Below, piece after piece: positions 6,471-7,761 of a DNA stretch of 7,761 bases (positions are counted from its first letter, which is position 1; the number at the start of each line of letters is the position of its first letter). Location: positions 1 through 7,761 of the forward strand of contig SXIZ01000258.1 of the NCBI GenBank assembly GCA_005779525.1. Direction: 5' to 3'. The DNA is from Methylococcaceae bacterium. Its GTDB lineage: Bacteria > Pseudomonadota > Gammaproteobacteria > Methylococcales > Methylomonadaceae. The position numbers were made by a program, and so were the translations under genes. The notes under the pieces were generated by a model. It searched no databases, was not told where the DNA came from, and was given only the letters and a program-made list of their open reading frames with translations.

Positions 6471-6505
6471 AGCGTAAGCCTTCTATAATCTAAGCAACTT
6501 ACGCT
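6471..6505 (+). promoter_or_regulatory. Inverted repeat around TATAAT, ending at the receptor start codon
   Basis: AGCGTAAG (6471-6478) and CTTACGCT (6498-6505) are exact reverse complements separated by 19 bases. Between them lies a perfect TATAAT (6484-6489). No good -35 box or sigma-28 motif is visible 16-18 bases upstream. If TATAAT is used, the leader is only about 10 bases, and no Shine-Dalgarno sequence precedes the ATG. Confidence 0.45.
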
Positions 6506-7761
6506 ATGAAATTGACCTTACAAACCAGAATTTTATCGTTTATGGCGATCATCATTTTATCGCTCTCGGTGTTAACCACGAGCTTTACCCTGCAACATGA
6601 GCGCAGTATGGTATTGAATCTCGGGAACAAAGAAGCCAAAAATATTGCGCTTAATTTCTTTGATGTGTTGAACACCTTTATGCTCACCGGGGCCAGCGGC
6701 GAAAGTGAAACCCTACGCCACAAAATATTGAGTAACCCGAATGTAGTCGATATTCGTTTGCTTCGCGCGGCTCCGATTATTGATGCTTTTGGTCCAGGCA
6801 AGAACGGTGCACATACCCCAGATCCGCTAGAACAGCGTGCGCTCAAGGGGGAAGTCATTGAAAACGTGGATACTAATAGCCAAGGGCGCTTACTCAAAAT
6901 TCTGCTGCCAATTAAGGCAAGCGCTAATTTTAATGGCACCAATTGCTTGAGTTGCCATCCAGTCGCCGAGGGGACAATCTTAGGCGTCACACGCATCGAT
7001 TATTCTTTAGCAGAATTGGATAACGATATTCATGAAAACCTAATCCGTTCAATCACCATCAGTGCCATCTTATTTATATTGTCGGGCGTTGCTTGTTTTT
7101 GGTTAACCCAAAAACTGATGCGTTTATTAGGCGGTGAGCCAGAATACGCTGTGAGTATGGTTCAAGACTTTGCGACCGGTGATCTGGCCACGCAAATCAG
7201 TCTGCAAGCACATGATCAAAGTAGTTTGTTATACGCTTTGTCCCAGATGCAAAAGCAACTACGCCATGTGGTAGAAGGCGTACGCGAAAATGCCAGTAAT
7301 CTCAACACGGTAGCGCATGATATTAATGCGACCGCACAGACACTTAGCCAATCATCAACTGAACAAGCAGCAAGCATAGAAGAAACCTCGGCGTCCATGG
7401 AAGAATTAAATGCCGCAGTGCAGCAAAATGTGCAGAATGCCAAACTCACCAATTCCATCGCCGCAGCCTCAGCCCAAGACGCTACCGCGGGAGGCGCGGC
7501 AGTAATACGGACTGTCAACGCGATGCAAGAGATCGCCAGTAAAATTGATTTGATTAAAGATATTGCCTACAAAACTAATCTACTCTCATTAAATGCTGCT
7601 ATCGAAGCGGCCAGTGCGGGCGAACATGGCAAGGGGTTTAGCGTGGTCGCTGCTGAAGTACGTAAATTGGCGGAAAATAGTCGGAGCACTGCGCAAGATA
7701 TTGAACAACTGGCGCACAATAGCGTGGCTATCGCCGAAGAAGCAGGGCAACTTTTGCAAGC
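6506..7761 (+). CDS. Methyl-accepting chemotaxis protein with periplasmic haem c motif (3' end cut off)
   Basis: The first 418 codons of a chemoreceptor that runs off the window. Helix 1 is at about 10-28, the periplasmic sensor domain at about 29-178, helix 2 at about 181-202, a HAMP-like linker (LGGEPEYA...ATGDLATQI) at about 208-255, then the long cytoplasmic helices. The signalling tip is at about 350-390 (AYKTNLLSLNAAIEAASAGE, then HGKGFSVVAAEVRKLAE), where CheA and CheW dock. The sensor domain contains NCLSCH (Cys147, Cys150, His151) followed by PVAEGTILGVTRIDYSLAELD, the layout of receptors that bind one c-type haem and sense redox state or gases. Residue 370 is Ser where Arg is normal (EAARAGE). 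The ATG at 6506 is the first possible start after an in-frame TAA at 6491 and gives a standard MCP N-terminus, but has no Shine-Dalgarno. It is transcribed divergently from the cytochrome operon. Confidence 0.92.
   Translation, partial: MKLTLQTRILSFMAIIILSLSVLTTSFTLQHERSMVLNLGNKEAKNIALNFFDVLNTFMLTGASGESETLRHKILSNPNVVDIRLLRAAPIIDAFGPGKNGAHTPDPLEQRALKGEVIENVDTNSQGRLLKILLPIKASANFNGTNCLSCHPVAEGTILGVTRIDYSLAELDNDIHENLIRSITISAILFILSGVACFWLTQKLMRLLGGEPEYAVSMVQDFATGDLATQISLQAHDQSSLLYALSQMQKQLRHVVEGVRENASNLNTVAHDINATAQTLSQSSTEQAASIEETSASMEELNAAVQQNVQNAKLTNSIAAASAQDATAGGAAVIRTVNAMQEIASKIDLIKDIAYKTNLLSLNAAIEAASAGEHGKGFSVVAAEVRKLAENSRSTAQDIEQLAHNSVAIAEEAGQLLQ

Larger units (their letters stand above)
6205..6505. 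promoter_or_regulatory. Divergent control region between cytochrome operon and chemoreceptor
   Basis: A 301-base region with no gene, strongly A+T-rich around 6330-6425 (A/T runs such as aaaaattttt at 6356-6365). It must carry promoters for the leftward cytochrome operon and the rightward chemoreceptor. In order it contains a perfect 8-bp hairpin (6235-6256), a leftward promoter candidate overlapped by a 19-bp palindrome (6288-6306), a partial FNR-like site (6314-6327), and an inverted repeat around TATAAT (6471-6505). AGCGTAA occurs at 6410-6416 and 6471-6477, and inverted at 6499-6505. Confidence 0.6.

Noticed and set aside
6440..6490. Sigma-28 (FliA) promoter for the chemoreceptor
   Set aside because: No TAAA-N15-GCCGATAA-like pattern is visible at a suitable distance from the start codon.
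6499..6996. Long open frame on the - strand (165 codons) opposite the chemoreceptor
   Set aside because: It lies fully antisense to the chemoreceptor frame, which has clear domain signatures. The - strand protein shows no recognisable motif.
7216..7518. Second - strand open frame (100 codons, Ala/Ser/Cys-rich)
   Set aside because: It is a shadow of the Ala-rich coiled-coil region of the chemoreceptor read backwards.

Overview
The window looks like chromosomal DNA of a gammaproteobacterium with moderate G+C. The clues are a UvrB tail coupled to a DUF1289 gene, a bacterial thiopurine methyltransferase, and a methyl-accepting protein of proteobacterial type. The species cannot be fixed from the sequence. 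No transposase, integrase, tRNA, rRNA or CRISPR array was seen.

Left part (1-1409, + strand): the 3' end of uvrB, overlapped by a small four-cysteine DUF1289 gene. A 254-base gap with nested inverted repeats follows, then a thiopurine/chalcogen methyltransferase gene (tpm). tpm converges on the next block.

Centre (6204 down to 1567, - strand): four genes in one direction that form an extracellular-electron-transfer type cassette. In transcription order they encode a small soluble class I cytochrome c, a DmsE/MtrA/PioA-type decaheme periplasmic cytochrome (ten CXXCH motifs), an MtrB/PioB-type outer-membrane barrel, and a four-helix membrane protein with one CXXCH in its periplasmic loop. The last three genes are nearly contiguous (12- and 8-base gaps). 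No MtrC/OmcA-like surface cytochrome and no CymA-like tetraheme is encoded here. The inferred electron path is inner membrane (four-helix cytochrome) <-> small cytochrome c <-> decaheme in the barrel <-> outside. The direction, Fe(II)-type oxidation or extracellular reduction, cannot be read from the sequence.

Right part (6506 to the end, + strand): a divergently transcribed chemoreceptor, cut by the window edge, with a CXXCH haem-attachment motif in its periplasmic sensor domain. This suggests redox or gas sensing next to the electron-transfer cassette.

The 301-base divergent intergenic region is rich in candidate control elements: a 19-bp near-perfect palindrome over a TTGACA box, a partial FNR/ANR-like site, an 8-bp perfect hairpin, and an 8-bp inverted repeat bracketing a TATAAT box and ending at the receptor's start codon. 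A G8 tract in the small cytochrome gene could switch it off by slippage. The main hypothesis is a redox-taxis plus transmembrane electron-conduit unit with an unusual inner-membrane module.
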